Origin: Marinosulfonomonas sp. PRT-SC04
GTDB taxonomy: Bacteria > Pseudomonadota > Alphaproteobacteria > Rhodobacterales > Rhodobacteraceae
Length of the DNA stretch: 6,945 bases
Assembly: GCA_001321835.1 (NCBI GenBank)
Contig: JPUR01000072.1
Coordinates: 1 to 6,945, forward strand
Direction of reading: 5' to 3'
Part shown: positions 1 through 6,945 of the stretch, piece after piece
Layout of the letters: each line of letters opens with the position of its first letter
Position numbering within the stretch: position 1 is the first letter of the stretch
Made by a program: the position numbers and the translations under genes
The notes under the pieces: generated by a model
What the model was told of the DNA's origin: nothing
What the model saw: only the letters and a program-made list of their open reading frames with translations
Databases searched by the model: none

Positions 1-1243
<1,243 letters not shown>

Positions 1244-1247
<4 letters not shown>

Positions 1248-1843
1248 TAGAACGATTTTACCTCATTGTTGGCCACGTTAGCCAAATTGAATTGCTGGTG
1301 CCCCACGGGGTCCGGTTGGTGCAGTTGCGGTTGAAAGGTCTGCCTGAAACCGAGGTGCGTCGCCAAATTACCCGCGCGCGGGATTTCTGTGCGGTTCATC
1401 GGGCGCGGCTGGTCGTTAATGGTCACTGGAAATTAGCGCTGGATCTGAACTGTCGATATGTGCATTTGGGTCAGGAAAGTATAGACTCCACAGACTTTCC
1501 TGCATTGCGCCGCGCAGGCATCGAGTTCGGCTTGTCCACGCATGACGAGCTGGAACTTGAGCGGGCGCTCTCCTTTGATCCTGCTTATATCGCGCTTGGG
1601 CCAATCCACCTGACCTTGTTGAAGAAAAAGGCCGCTGGTCTGCAAGGGTTGGCGCAAATCACCCGTTGGAAAAAGAAAATCGGTCAGATGCCTTTGGTGG
1701 CAATTGGCGGCATAACGCCTGAACGGTTGCCTGGTGTTTTTGATGCCGGCGCCGATAGCGTTGCAGTGCTGACTGACATCCAATGCGCTCAGGATCCAGA
1801 GGCCCAAACCTGCAAATGGTTGCAGGCGACAGCTGTGCGGTGA
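1244..1843 (+). CDS. thiE: Thiamine-phosphate synthase ThiE, full length but lacking both expected Mg2+ aspartates
   Basis: ThiE is a TIM-barrel enzyme that joins HMP pyrophosphate to thiazole phosphate carboxylate to give thiamine phosphate. The 199-residue product has the family motifs in order: VQLRLK (26-31, HMP-PP contacts), VVN (57-59), HLGQE (74-78), STHDE (98-102), ALGPI (117-121), TLLKK (124-128), LVAIGGI and a C-terminal VAVLTDI. The start ATG at 1244 gives MIERFYLIV, the usual first strand; a longer in-frame ORF upstream is the thiO/thiG relic. No good Shine-Dalgarno precedes this ATG, but the relic's stop overlaps it (ATGA), which suggests coupling. The family's N-D and GQED motifs read N59-G60 and GQES79 here, so the positions equivalent to the Mg2+ ligands Asp93 and Asp112 of Bacillus subtilis ThiE are Gly and Ser. 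The usual PT and PQG around the phosphate loop read LT and LQG (123-124, 133-135). The fold is probably kept; activity is doubtful. Confidence 0.92.
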
Positions 1844-1977
1844 TCGGGTGATTACGCTATTGCTGCGCAATTTGCCGCTAAGGGGCGGCTCTAGCTGGCG
1901 CTCAAAGTGCGTCTGATGTCGAAGCGGCTTGACGTGCAATTGATTTCAGGGGCGACAAATTTGAGGTCCTGAGTAAA
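1844..1977 (+). other. Spacer between thiE and bioB, possible degraded thiF remnant
   Basis: All three forward frames are interrupted and no gene is visible. Around 1850-1915, short pieces in different frames (LRNLPLRGG and GAQSASDV) loosely resemble the N-terminus of ThiF-type adenylyltransferases (RQ..LPEVG..GQ..L..A.VLV). thiF often follows thiE in this kind of cluster. The similarity is too weak to call a gene. A 5-bp GC stem (1874-1878 with 1885-1889) has no T-run after it and is not a convincing terminator. Confidence 0.3.
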
Positions 1978-1990
1978 TTATCTATAAAAT
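1961..1990 (+). promoter_or_regulatory. Possible upstream promoter P1 of the bio operon
   Basis: TTGAGG (1961-1966) is followed after 16 bases by TATAAA (1983-1988), a fair match to a sigma-70 -35/-10 pair. TAAAAT at 1985-1990, 18 bases away, is an alternative -10. The -10 lies inside BioR box 1. Found by eye only; AT-rich DNA often gives such matches by chance. Confidence 0.4.
1978..1987 (+). promoter_or_regulatory. BioR operator box 1 (TTATCTATAA)
   Basis: This is an exact match to the BioR consensus TTATMKATAA, with TTAT and ATAA as inverted half-sites around a CT centre. BioR is the GntR-family repressor of biotin genes in alphaproteobacteria. The box lies 94 bases ahead of the bioB start and overlaps the -10 region of possible promoter P1. 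The flanking base also agrees with box 2, giving 11 identical bases (TTATCTATAAA). The bioR gene itself is not in the window. Confidence 0.85.
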
Positions 1991-2001
1991 AATCCCGATG
2001 A

Positions 2002-2030
2002 TTGACCTGTAATTTTTTTATCTATAAATA
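2002..2030 (+). promoter_or_regulatory. Possible proximal promoter P2 of the bio operon
   Basis: TTGACC (2002-2007, five of six consensus -35 bases) is followed by TATAAA (2023-2028) after 15 bases or TAAATA (2025-2030) after 17 bases. Transcription would start near 2035-2040, leaving a leader of about 40 bases before bioB. The -10 coincides with BioR box 2, so a bound repressor would block RNA polymerase. The short 15-base spacer is the main weakness. Confidence 0.5.
2018..2027 (+). promoter_or_regulatory. BioR operator box 2 (TTATCTATAA)
   Basis: This is a second exact copy of the BioR consensus, 40 bp (just under four helical turns) from box 1, so two dimers would sit on nearly the same face of the DNA. 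It ends 53 bases before the bioB ATG and overlaps the -10 of promoter P2. Paired BioR boxes ahead of bioB are known from some relatives such as Paracoccus. Repression of the operon when biotin is plentiful is the expected outcome. Confidence 0.87.
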
Positions 2031-2067
2031 CGGTGGCGCAACGGTGCTTTTGCAGTAACGTAGAGAT

Positions 2068-2075
2068 AAAGGGGG
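2068..2075 (+). promoter_or_regulatory. Ribosome binding site of bioB (AAAGGGGG)
   Basis: This purine run ends five bases before the ATG at 2081 and decides the start of bioB. The competing in-frame GTG at 2033 sits only three bases after the possible -10 hexamer (2025-2030) and has no such site. Confidence 0.75.
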
Positions 2076-2080
2076 CTGCG

Positions 2081-3058
2081 ATGCCAATAGCTAATGATAT
2101 ACGTATGGATTGGGTGCGCGCCGAAGCAGATGCGATATACCAGCAACCTTTAAATAATCTGTTGTTTCAGGCCCACTCCATTCATCGAAAATACTTTGAT
2201 CCAAATAAGGTGCAGCGGAGCAAGCTGTTGAGCATTAAAACCGGCGGTTGCCCTGAAGATTGTGCCTATTGTAGTCAATCGGCACGAAACGGATCACAGC
2301 TCTCGGCCAGTAAAATGATCGAAGTCGAGAAAGTATTAAGCGAAGCGCGAAAAGCCAAAGCGTCAGGGGCAACACGCTATTGCATGGGTGCCGCTTGGCG
2401 TGGTCCAAAAGATCGAGATATGGCGGCACTTGAGGCAATGATCAAAGGCGTAAAAGAGCTGGGGATGGAAACCTGCATGACATTGGGCATGTTGGAAGAT
2501 GATCATGTTTTGCGCCTAAAGATGGCTGGGTTGGACTACTATAACCACAACATTGATACGTCTGAGCGTTACTATTCCGAAATCATCACAACCCGAAATT
2601 TTGCCGATCGAATTGAGACCTTGAACCGTGTGCGCGAGGCGGGCATCAAAGTTTGCGCTGGCGGGATTGTCGGAATGGGTGAGCAACAAATGGACCGGGT
2701 TGATATGCTTTTGACGCTGGCCACACTGGAGGGCCACCCCGATAGTGTTCCCATCAATATGCTGATCCCGATCCCTGATACACCATTGGCGGATGTGGCG
2801 CGGCTCGATCCAATAGAATTTGTGCGCACCATCGCGTTGGCCCGCATTCTAATGCCCAAATCCCACGTGCGCCTATCTGCGGGGCGCACCGATATGAGTG
2901 ATGAATTGCAAGCAATGTGTTTCTTTGCCGGGGCCAACTCGATCTTCGTTGGCGAAACTCTTCTTACCGCGGAAAATCCTGAAGAAGACCAAGACGCTGC
3001 ATTATTCAAAAAGTTGGGCATCACCGCGATGGCCGTTGGCTGTGACGGTTCTTTGTGA
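2081..3058 (+). CDS. bioB: Biotin synthase BioB
   Basis: BioB is a radical-SAM enzyme that inserts sulfur into dethiobiotin, the last step of biotin synthesis, using a 4Fe-4S cluster and a sacrificial 2Fe-2S cluster. The 325-residue protein has the CxxxCxxC motif (Cys57, Cys61, Cys64 in [13 protein letters not shown]) for the SAM cluster. The four ligands of the second cluster are present: Cys101 (CMGAAWR), Cys132 (ETCMTLG), Cys192 (VCAGGI) and Arg264 (RLSAGR), a constant offset of four from the Escherichia coli numbers. The substrate-binding YYNHN.DTS motif is present, with Ile where Leu is common. The C-terminus ([17 protein letters not shown]) is typical. The length is slightly below the 346 residues of E. 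coli, lost at the ends. It is the first gene of the operon, preceded by the two BioR boxes, and its TGA overlaps the GTG of bioF (GTGA). No abnormality was seen. Confidence 0.98.
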   Translation: MPIANDIRMDWVRAEADAIYQQPLNNLLFQAHSIHRKYFDPNKVQRSKLLSIKTGGCPEDCAYCSQSARNGSQLSASKMIEVEKVLSEARKAKASGATRYCMGAAWRGPKDRDMAALEAMIKGVKELGMETCMTLGMLEDDHVLRLKMAGLDYYNHNIDTSERYYSEIITTRNFADRIETLNRVREAGIKVCAGGIVGMGEQQMDRVDMLLTLATLEGHPDSVPINMLIPIPDTPLADVARLDPIEFVRTIALARILMPKSHVRLSAGRTDMSDELQAMCFFAGANSIFVGETLLTAENPEEDQDAALFKKLGITAMAVGCDGSL

Positions 3059-4197
3059 TCGGGTTTTCTGAACATGAGGCGGCGCTGCGTGCTTTAAAAT
3101 CAAGAGGGCGATTGCGCAATTTGGTCCCACGGGCCGGGTTGGATTTCTCCTCAAATGATTATTTGGGATTGGCCAATTGCGAATCCCAGAAGGTAGCGAC
3201 CATTGCTGCGTTGGAACGCGGGGTTGGTTTGGGGGCCGGTGCATCCCGCCTGTTGCGCGGAAATGATCCAGAACACGCCTCATTGGAAACCGAGGCGGCA
3301 GTATTTTTCGGGGTGGAAAAAACGTTGTTCATGGGCGGAGGGTTCGGGGCAAATACTGCAATTTTCAGCACACTTCCCCGTCGTGGTGATTTGGTTGTCT
3401 ATGATGAGCTGGTGCATGCCAGCGCACATGACGGCATGCGGTTGGGGCGGGCGCAGATCTTGAAATTTAGCCACAACGATGTGGATGCAGCTCAAACAGT
3501 GATCCAGAACTGGCAATCAGGCGGCGGCAACGGCCGTGTATGGCTGGCCTTTGAAACCATCTACAGCATGGATGGTGATTTGGCCCCCGTGAGTGAATTG
3601 GTGTCACTGGCAAAACGTTATGATGCCGTTCTTCTGGCGGATGAGGCCCACGCAACCGGAGTTTTGGGCCCGCAAGGCCGAGGTCTCATGCACCGGTATG
3701 AGGGGCAAGTGGATATCCTGAGCCTGCACACTTGTGGCAAAGCATTGGGTGGATATGGTGCGTTGGTGTGCGGGGCGGTACCCTTGATTGATACGCTTAT
3801 CAACAGGGCACGCGGGTTTGTCTTTGCCAGCGCACCCCCGCCGTTATCTGCCGCCCTGATACGTGCCGCATTAGACAGGTTGCAACAGCATCCGGGGCCA
3901 AGCGCTAAACTGGCCATGTTGGTGGCACACGCCCAAATGGAGGCGGTTAACAAATGTGGCCTTCCACCACCACAATCCCAAATTATTCCCGTTATTATTG
4001 GGGCGGATAAACCGACAATGGCAGTGGCGCAGCGTATGCAAAAGCGCGGGTTTGATATTCGCGGCATTCGCCCTCCAACTGTGCCGAACGGGACCGCGCG
4101 CTTGCGGATTTCGATCACCTTAAACACGACGCCGCTGAAGATTAGCAATATGTTTGCGGCCCTTGCTGAGGAGTTGGAAAACCACTCAAATGACTAG
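3055..4197 (+). CDS. bioF: 8-amino-7-oxononanoate synthase BioF
   Basis: BioF is a PLP enzyme that condenses L-alanine with pimeloyl-ACP, releasing CO2, to give 8-amino-7-oxononanoate (KAPA). The 380-residue length is close to the 384 of E. coli. Alpha-oxoamine synthase motifs appear in order: [10 protein letters not shown] (N-terminal), [18 protein letters not shown] (cofactor-stacking His), [20 protein letters not shown] (Asp and His that contact PLP), and HTCGKALGG with the Schiff-base lysine at Lys229. Cys at position 227 replaces the commoner Phe or Gly, a minor change. The start is GTG at 3055, overlapping the bioB stop by four bases; no later start keeps the N-terminal helix. The end overlaps bioD by eight bases. 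The tight overlaps suggest coupled translation from the bioB message. Confidence 0.97.
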   Translation: MIGFSEHEAALRALKSRGRLRNLVPRAGLDFSSNDYLGLANCESQKVATIAALERGVGLGAGASRLLRGNDPEHASLETEAAVFFGVEKTLFMGGGFGANTAIFSTLPRRGDLVVYDELVHASAHDGMRLGRAQILKFSHNDVDAAQTVIQNWQSGGGNGRVWLAFETIYSMDGDLAPVSELVSLAKRYDAVLLADEAHATGVLGPQGRGLMHRYEGQVDILSLHTCGKALGGYGALVCGAVPLIDTLINRARGFVFASAPPPLSAALIRAALDRLQQHPGPSAKLAMLVAHAQMEAVNKCGLPPPQSQIIPVIIGADKPTMAVAQRMQKRGFDIRGIRPPTVPNGTARLRISITLNTTPLKISNMFAALAEELENHSND

Positions 4198-4807
4198 AAC
4201 ATTCATTGTCACCGGCACCGACACGGATATAGGCAAAACTATTTTTGCAGCGGGTCTAACCCATGCTTTAGGGGCGACATACTGGAAGCCGATTCAGGCG
4301 GGTCTGGACAGCGAAACCGACCGGCAGATCGTTGCCCGCCTGTCCGGGCAGCCAACCATACCCGAAACCTATCGTTTGAAAATGCCTGCCTCACCACATT
4401 TGGCCGCCGAGGCAGAAGGGCAAACAATAGATCCGGCGAGCTTGCAAGTCCCCAACATCACAGGGCCACTGGTCATAGAGGGGGCTGGTGGTTTGCTTGT
4501 TCCGCTTAACCGACACACGGTTTTCTTAGATATTTTTGCCATCTGGAATGCCCGTGTTATCCTTTGCGCGCGCACCGGGTTGGGGACTATAAATCATACA
4601 CTCTTGTCTTTGCGCGCATTACAAACTGCGGGGTGTGCCGTGCTTGGCGTGGCCTTTATCGGTGATGCAGAACCCGAGGTAGAACAAACCATTTGTGATT
4701 TTGGTCACGTGCGTCGTTTGGGGCGATTGCCAATTTTGCCACAACTCACCCCCAAAGCATTGCAATCAGAATTCAACGCCGCCTTCGATATTGGGGCATT
4801 TTCATGA
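4190..4807 (+). CDS. bioD: Dethiobiotin synthetase BioD
   Basis: BioD carboxylates 7,8-diaminononanoate with CO2 and ATP to close the ureido ring, giving dethiobiotin. The 205-residue protein opens with TFIVTGTDTDIGKT, the P-loop of this family (residues 9-17, consensus GTDTxVGKT). It continues with KPIQAG (Lys33, contacts the substrate carbamate and ATP phosphate), SPHLAA (68-73) and EGAGGLLVPL (from Glu97, Mg2+ and phosphate binding). It is about 20 residues shorter than E. coli BioD. The ATG at 4190, inside the last codons of bioF, gives the standard N-terminus; an upstream in-frame start at 4154 would add 12 residues unlike the family. The TGA overlaps the ATG of bioA (ATGA). All catalytic residues looked for are present. 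Confidence 0.96.
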   Translation: MTRTFIVTGTDTDIGKTIFAAGLTHALGATYWKPIQAGLDSETDRQIVARLSGQPTIPETYRLKMPASPHLAAEAEGQTIDPASLQVPNITGPLVIEGAGGLLVPLNRHTVFLDIFAIWNARVILCARTGLGTINHTLLSLRALQTAGCAVLGVAFIGDAEPEVEQTICDFGHVRRLGRLPILPQLTPKALQSEFNAAFDIGAFS

Positions 4808-6087
4808 ACCTTGAAGATTTTGATGCCAAGCACCTTTGGCACCCTTATAGCAATGTCATTTCCCCTGGCCCCACACATATGGTCGCCTCTGCCCAAGGCG
4901 TGCACTTGACCCTTCAGGATGGCACCAAAATGATTGATGCCATGTCTTCCTGGTGGAGCACGATTCACGGTTATGGCCAGCCGTCTATTGTTCAGGCGAT
5001 CAAAGACCAAGCCGAGAAGATGCCCCATGTTATGTTTGGTGGATTGACGCATGAGCCGGCGATAAGGCTGGGTCAAAAACTGCTGGCGATTACGCCGCCC
5101 TCAATGCAACGGATTTTTTATTCGGATTCTGGGTCCGTCGCGGTAGAAGTTGCGATGAAAATGGCGGTACAGTTTCAACATGCGGCTGGTCGTCCCGCCA
5201 AAACCCAATTTGCCACCATCCGGTCTGGCTATCACGGGGATACCTGGAAGGCGATGAGTGTCTGTGATCCGGTCACCGGAATGCACCACTTGTTTCAAGA
5301 TGCCTTAAGCATCCAGCACTTTGCCCCCAAACCACACTTAAAAATTACCGATGATTGGGTGGATGATCCATGCCTTAACGGCTTGGGGGCTTTGCAACAA
5401 TTGTTGGACAGCAACCATAAAACAATTGCGGCACTCATTCTGGAACCCGTGGTTCAGGGGGCGGGGGGGATGTATTTTTATCATCCAGAGTATTTGGACG
5501 GCGCGCGTGCAATATGTGACAGCCTGAACATTCTGCTTATTTTTGACGAGATCGCCACAGGGTTTGGCCGCACCGGAAAGATGTTTGCAACTGAATTTTG
5601 CACGATCGAGCCTGATATCATGTGCTTGGGAAAGGCCCTGACGGGCGGCACCATGTCTTTTGCGGCGACGTTGACAACTGACGCCGTGGCCGAAATGATC
5701 GGCGGCGGCACTCCCGGCGTATTTATGCATGGTCCGACATTTATGGCCAATCCGTTGGCTTGTGCCGCAGGCATTGCCAGCCTTGATTTGCTGCGCGCAA
5801 CCCCGTGGCAAACGAATGTCCAGCAGATTGAAGCGCAACTGCAGCAGGAACTGACACCGGTAAGATCATTGCCAAATGTAGTGAATGCCCGTGTGCTGGG
5901 AGCGATTGGCGTTATTGAAATGAAGCATCAGGTAAGCGCCGATCAAGCCCAGAAAATCTGTCCCGAGCTGGGTGTCTGGCTGCGCCCTTTTGGGCATCAT
6001 ATCTATTGTATGCCCCCGTTTATCATGACACCGGATCAGTTGTCGCAGGTGACAGCGGCGATGTATCATTTGGCCAAGGTATTGTAA
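4804..6087 (+). CDS. bioA: Adenosylmethionine-8-amino-7-oxononanoate aminotransferase BioA
   Basis: BioA is a class III PLP aminotransferase that uses S-adenosylmethionine as amino donor to turn KAPA into 7,8-diaminononanoate. Its 427 residues match the 429 of E. coli almost throughout. Motifs in order are HLWHPYSN (Tyr16 near the substrate), MSSWWSTIHGY (SAM/KAPA pocket tryptophans), HVMFGGLTHEPA, DSGSVAVEVAMKMA (PLP phosphate), GYHGDTWKAMSVCDP, EPVVQGAGGM, DEIATGFGRTGK (Asp pairing with the pyridine nitrogen), CLGKALTGG with the Schiff-base lysine Lys277, and FMHGPTFMANPLACA. The RPFG and MPP segments close the C-terminus. The WW and HGPTF motifs separate BioA from other class III aminotransferases and from the lysine-using BioK type. 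The TAA stop shares one base with the ATG of bioG (TAATG). Confidence 0.98.
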   Translation: MNLEDFDAKHLWHPYSNVISPGPTHMVASAQGVHLTLQDGTKMIDAMSSWWSTIHGYGQPSIVQAIKDQAEKMPHVMFGGLTHEPAIRLGQKLLAITPPSMQRIFYSDSGSVAVEVAMKMAVQFQHAAGRPAKTQFATIRSGYHGDTWKAMSVCDPVTGMHHLFQDALSIQHFAPKPHLKITDDWVDDPCLNGLGALQQLLDSNHKTIAALILEPVVQGAGGMYFYHPEYLDGARAICDSLNILLIFDEIATGFGRTGKMFATEFCTIEPDIMCLGKALTGGTMSFAATLTTDAVAEMIGGGTPGVFMHGPTFMANPLACAAGIASLDLLRATPWQTNVQQIEAQLQQELTPVRSLPNVVNARVLGAIGVIEMKHQVSADQAQKICPELGVWLRPFGHHIYCMPPFIMTPDQLSQVTAAMYHLAKVL

Positions 6088-6707
6088 TGATACATCAATG
6101 GTTGAAACAGTCGAAAGCTGCCTCTCACGTTATTGTGGTATTTGGCGGTTGGGCCGTTGGACCGGCTGTTTTTGCGCATCTAAAGACGGGTTCGGATATT
6201 CTGTTTGTTTCGGATTATCGAACCTTGGATGATGCACTGCCTGCGCTGGATCATTATCAATCACGCAGCCTGGTTGCCTGGTCATTTGGCGTGGCGTCTT
6301 ATGCCTATTGGCAACAGGCACAGCCAGACTGTTTTGATCGCAAGGTCGCGCTCAGCGGCAGTTTGACGCCGATCGATCGCTTGCAAGGTATTCCCCCTAA
6401 AATCATGCAAAGAACCATTGATGGCCTATCCCATGATAGTTTTCAAAAATTCCTCACCTTATGTCATGGCACGGAGCAGCCGGTTCAACAGATTGATGTG
6501 GCCCAGCGAAAGGCCGAGTTGATCGCGATACAAACCCGCGATTCTTCAGGGCTTGAACAGAACTGGGATAAAGTTTGGCTGAGTGCAAACGACAGGATTT
6601 TTCCCTTTGCCAATATGCAACGTGCATGGCAACAGCCGGTCACGGTGCAGAACGCGCCACATGTTCCCTTTGCCAAATGGGGATCGTGGGACGAGGTGCT
6701 GGCATGA
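6087..6707 (+). CDS. bioG: Pimeloyl-ACP methyl ester esterase BioG
   Basis: BioG is an alpha/beta-hydrolase of the DUF452 family. It removes the methyl group from pimeloyl-ACP methyl ester, ending the chain-elongation disguise started by BioC, and so replaces BioH of E. coli. The 206-residue protein has the family's oxyanion segment VVFGGWAVGP (17-26), the nucleophile elbow VAWSFGVAS (Ser66), a predicted acid in SANDRIFP (Asp169) and the base in APHVPFAKW (His192), a complete Ser-Asp-His triad. The ATG at 6087 overlaps the bioA stop and has AAGG (6076-6079) seven bases ahead; an upstream in-frame start at 6006 lies deep in bioA and is not needed. The TGA overlaps the ATG of bioC (ATGA). bioG next to bioC is a common pairing. 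It is more divergent than the other bio genes, as is normal for this family. Confidence 0.9.
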   Translation: MIHQWLKQSKAASHVIVVFGGWAVGPAVFAHLKTGSDILFVSDYRTLDDALPALDHYQSRSLVAWSFGVASYAYWQQAQPDCFDRKVALSGSLTPIDRLQGIPPKIMQRTIDGLSHDSFQKFLTLCHGTEQPVQQIDVAQRKAELIAIQTRDSSGLEQNWDKVWLSANDRIFPFANMQRAWQQPVTVQNAPHVPFAKWGSWDEVLA

Positions 6708-6922
6708 CATTGTCAAAACAACCCGCCATAGCGCCGCACGAAAAGATCCGCCGCAGTTTTCAACGCGGATTTAAAACCTATCATTCATCCGCAAATATGC
6801 AAAAGGACATTGCAAATAAGCTGGCAGAATATTTCAAACAAACGGCACCGGTTAAGCATTTTGAAAATCTGTTGGAGATTGGCTGTGGAACAGCGTTGTT
6901 GCATGGATCGGGTTGGGTCTGA
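6704..6922 (+). pseudogene. bioC: Malonyl-ACP O-methyltransferase BioC, N-terminal fragment (broken at codon 72, or sequence error)
   Basis: BioC methylates malonyl-ACP with SAM so that fatty-acid synthesis can extend it to pimeloyl-ACP methyl ester. The ATG at 6704 overlaps the bioG stop and has GAGG (6693-6696) seven bases ahead. The product begins normally: IRRSFQRGFKTYHSSANMQ is the BioC N-terminal signature, then a helix (KDIANKLAEYF) and the SAM-binding motif I, LLEIGCGTALL (residues 56-66). Normal proteins read GCGTGLL or GCGTGHLT and continue to about 250 residues. Here six more codons unlike the family (HGSGWV) lead to TGA at 6920-6922. No forward frame of the last 40 bases clearly resumes BioC; one reads SDTEVFCFI, which could be the next strand after a frameshift. 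A fragment without the rest of the Rossmann fold could not work. A real indel, a mobile-element junction near 6892-6905, or poor sequence at a contig end are all possible. Confidence 0.8.
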
Positions 6923-6945
6923 TACGGAAGTATTCTGTTTCATTC

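Noticed and set aside
1874..1889. GCCGC-loop-GCGGC hairpin as a terminator of the thi operon
   Set aside because: The stem is only five pairs and no T-run follows.
2033..2080. Longer bioB starting at GTG 2033, 16 codons upstream
   Set aside because: It lies three bases after the possible -10 hexamer and beside BioR box 2, has no Shine-Dalgarno, and its extra residues do not resemble BioB; the ATG at 2081 has a strong AAAGGGGG.
2572..3075. Long minus-strand open frames, such as 2572-3075, 3618-4148 and 5338-5838
   Set aside because: They lie entirely or almost entirely opposite well-conserved bio genes, have no recognisable domains, and are typical shadows of codon bias on the other strand.
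6892..6945. End of an insertion sequence interrupting bioC
   Set aside because: No terminal inverted repeat, target duplication or transposase similarity can be seen in the roughly 50 bases available, so it stays only one of several explanations.

Overview
The window is the boundary between a decaying thiamine (vitamin B1) locus and an apparently complete biotin (vitamin B7) operon, all on the + strand. It looks like an alphaproteobacterium of the Rhodobacterales (roseobacter-type). The reasons are the gene order bioB-bioF-bioD-bioA-bioG-bioC, two copies of the BioR operator TTATCTATAA (BioR is the alphaproteobacterial biotin repressor), and thiamine proteins that resemble the thiC-thiO-thiS-thiG-thiE cluster of that group. 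Base composition looks intermediate, with many A/T-ending codons, so this is not one of the very GC-rich members. The genus cannot be named from the sequence alone.

Positions 1-1843, thiamine. The window opens inside thiC; its last 363 codons are present with the Fe-S motif intact. An ATGA overlap then leads into a relic. It starts like the FAD-binding N-terminus of the glycine oxidase ThiO, shifts frame, and passes within about 100 bases into what looks like the last codons of thiG. Most of thiO, all of thiS and nearly all of thiG are missing from their usual place. thiE follows as a full-length reading frame, but both aspartates expected to hold the catalytic Mg2+ are replaced (Gly60 and Ser79). 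The locus seems to have lost thiazole synthesis and may be losing the coupling step, while pyrimidine (HMP) synthesis by ThiC looks intact.

Positions 1844-2080, intergenic. The first part holds nothing clear, perhaps a thiF relic. The second part is AT-rich and carries two BioR boxes 40 bp apart. Each lies on the -10 region of a possible sigma-70 promoter, just ahead of bioB.

Positions 2081-6945, biotin. Six genes are packed with overlaps (GTGA, 8 nt, ATGA, TAATG, ATGA), so they are very likely co-transcribed and translationally coupled. BioC and BioG begin and end the methyl-ester disguise that lets fatty-acid synthesis make pimeloyl-ACP. BioF, BioA, BioD and BioB then build the two rings of biotin. 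The first five genes have complete lengths and catalytic residues. bioC breaks off at codon 72, just after its SAM-binding motif, 23 bases before the window ends. This is either a real disruption or a sequence error.

No RNA genes, CRISPR arrays or complete mobile elements were seen. No wholly new system is evident; the most interesting parts are the thiO/thiG deletion scar, the altered ThiE, the double BioR/promoter module and the broken bioC.
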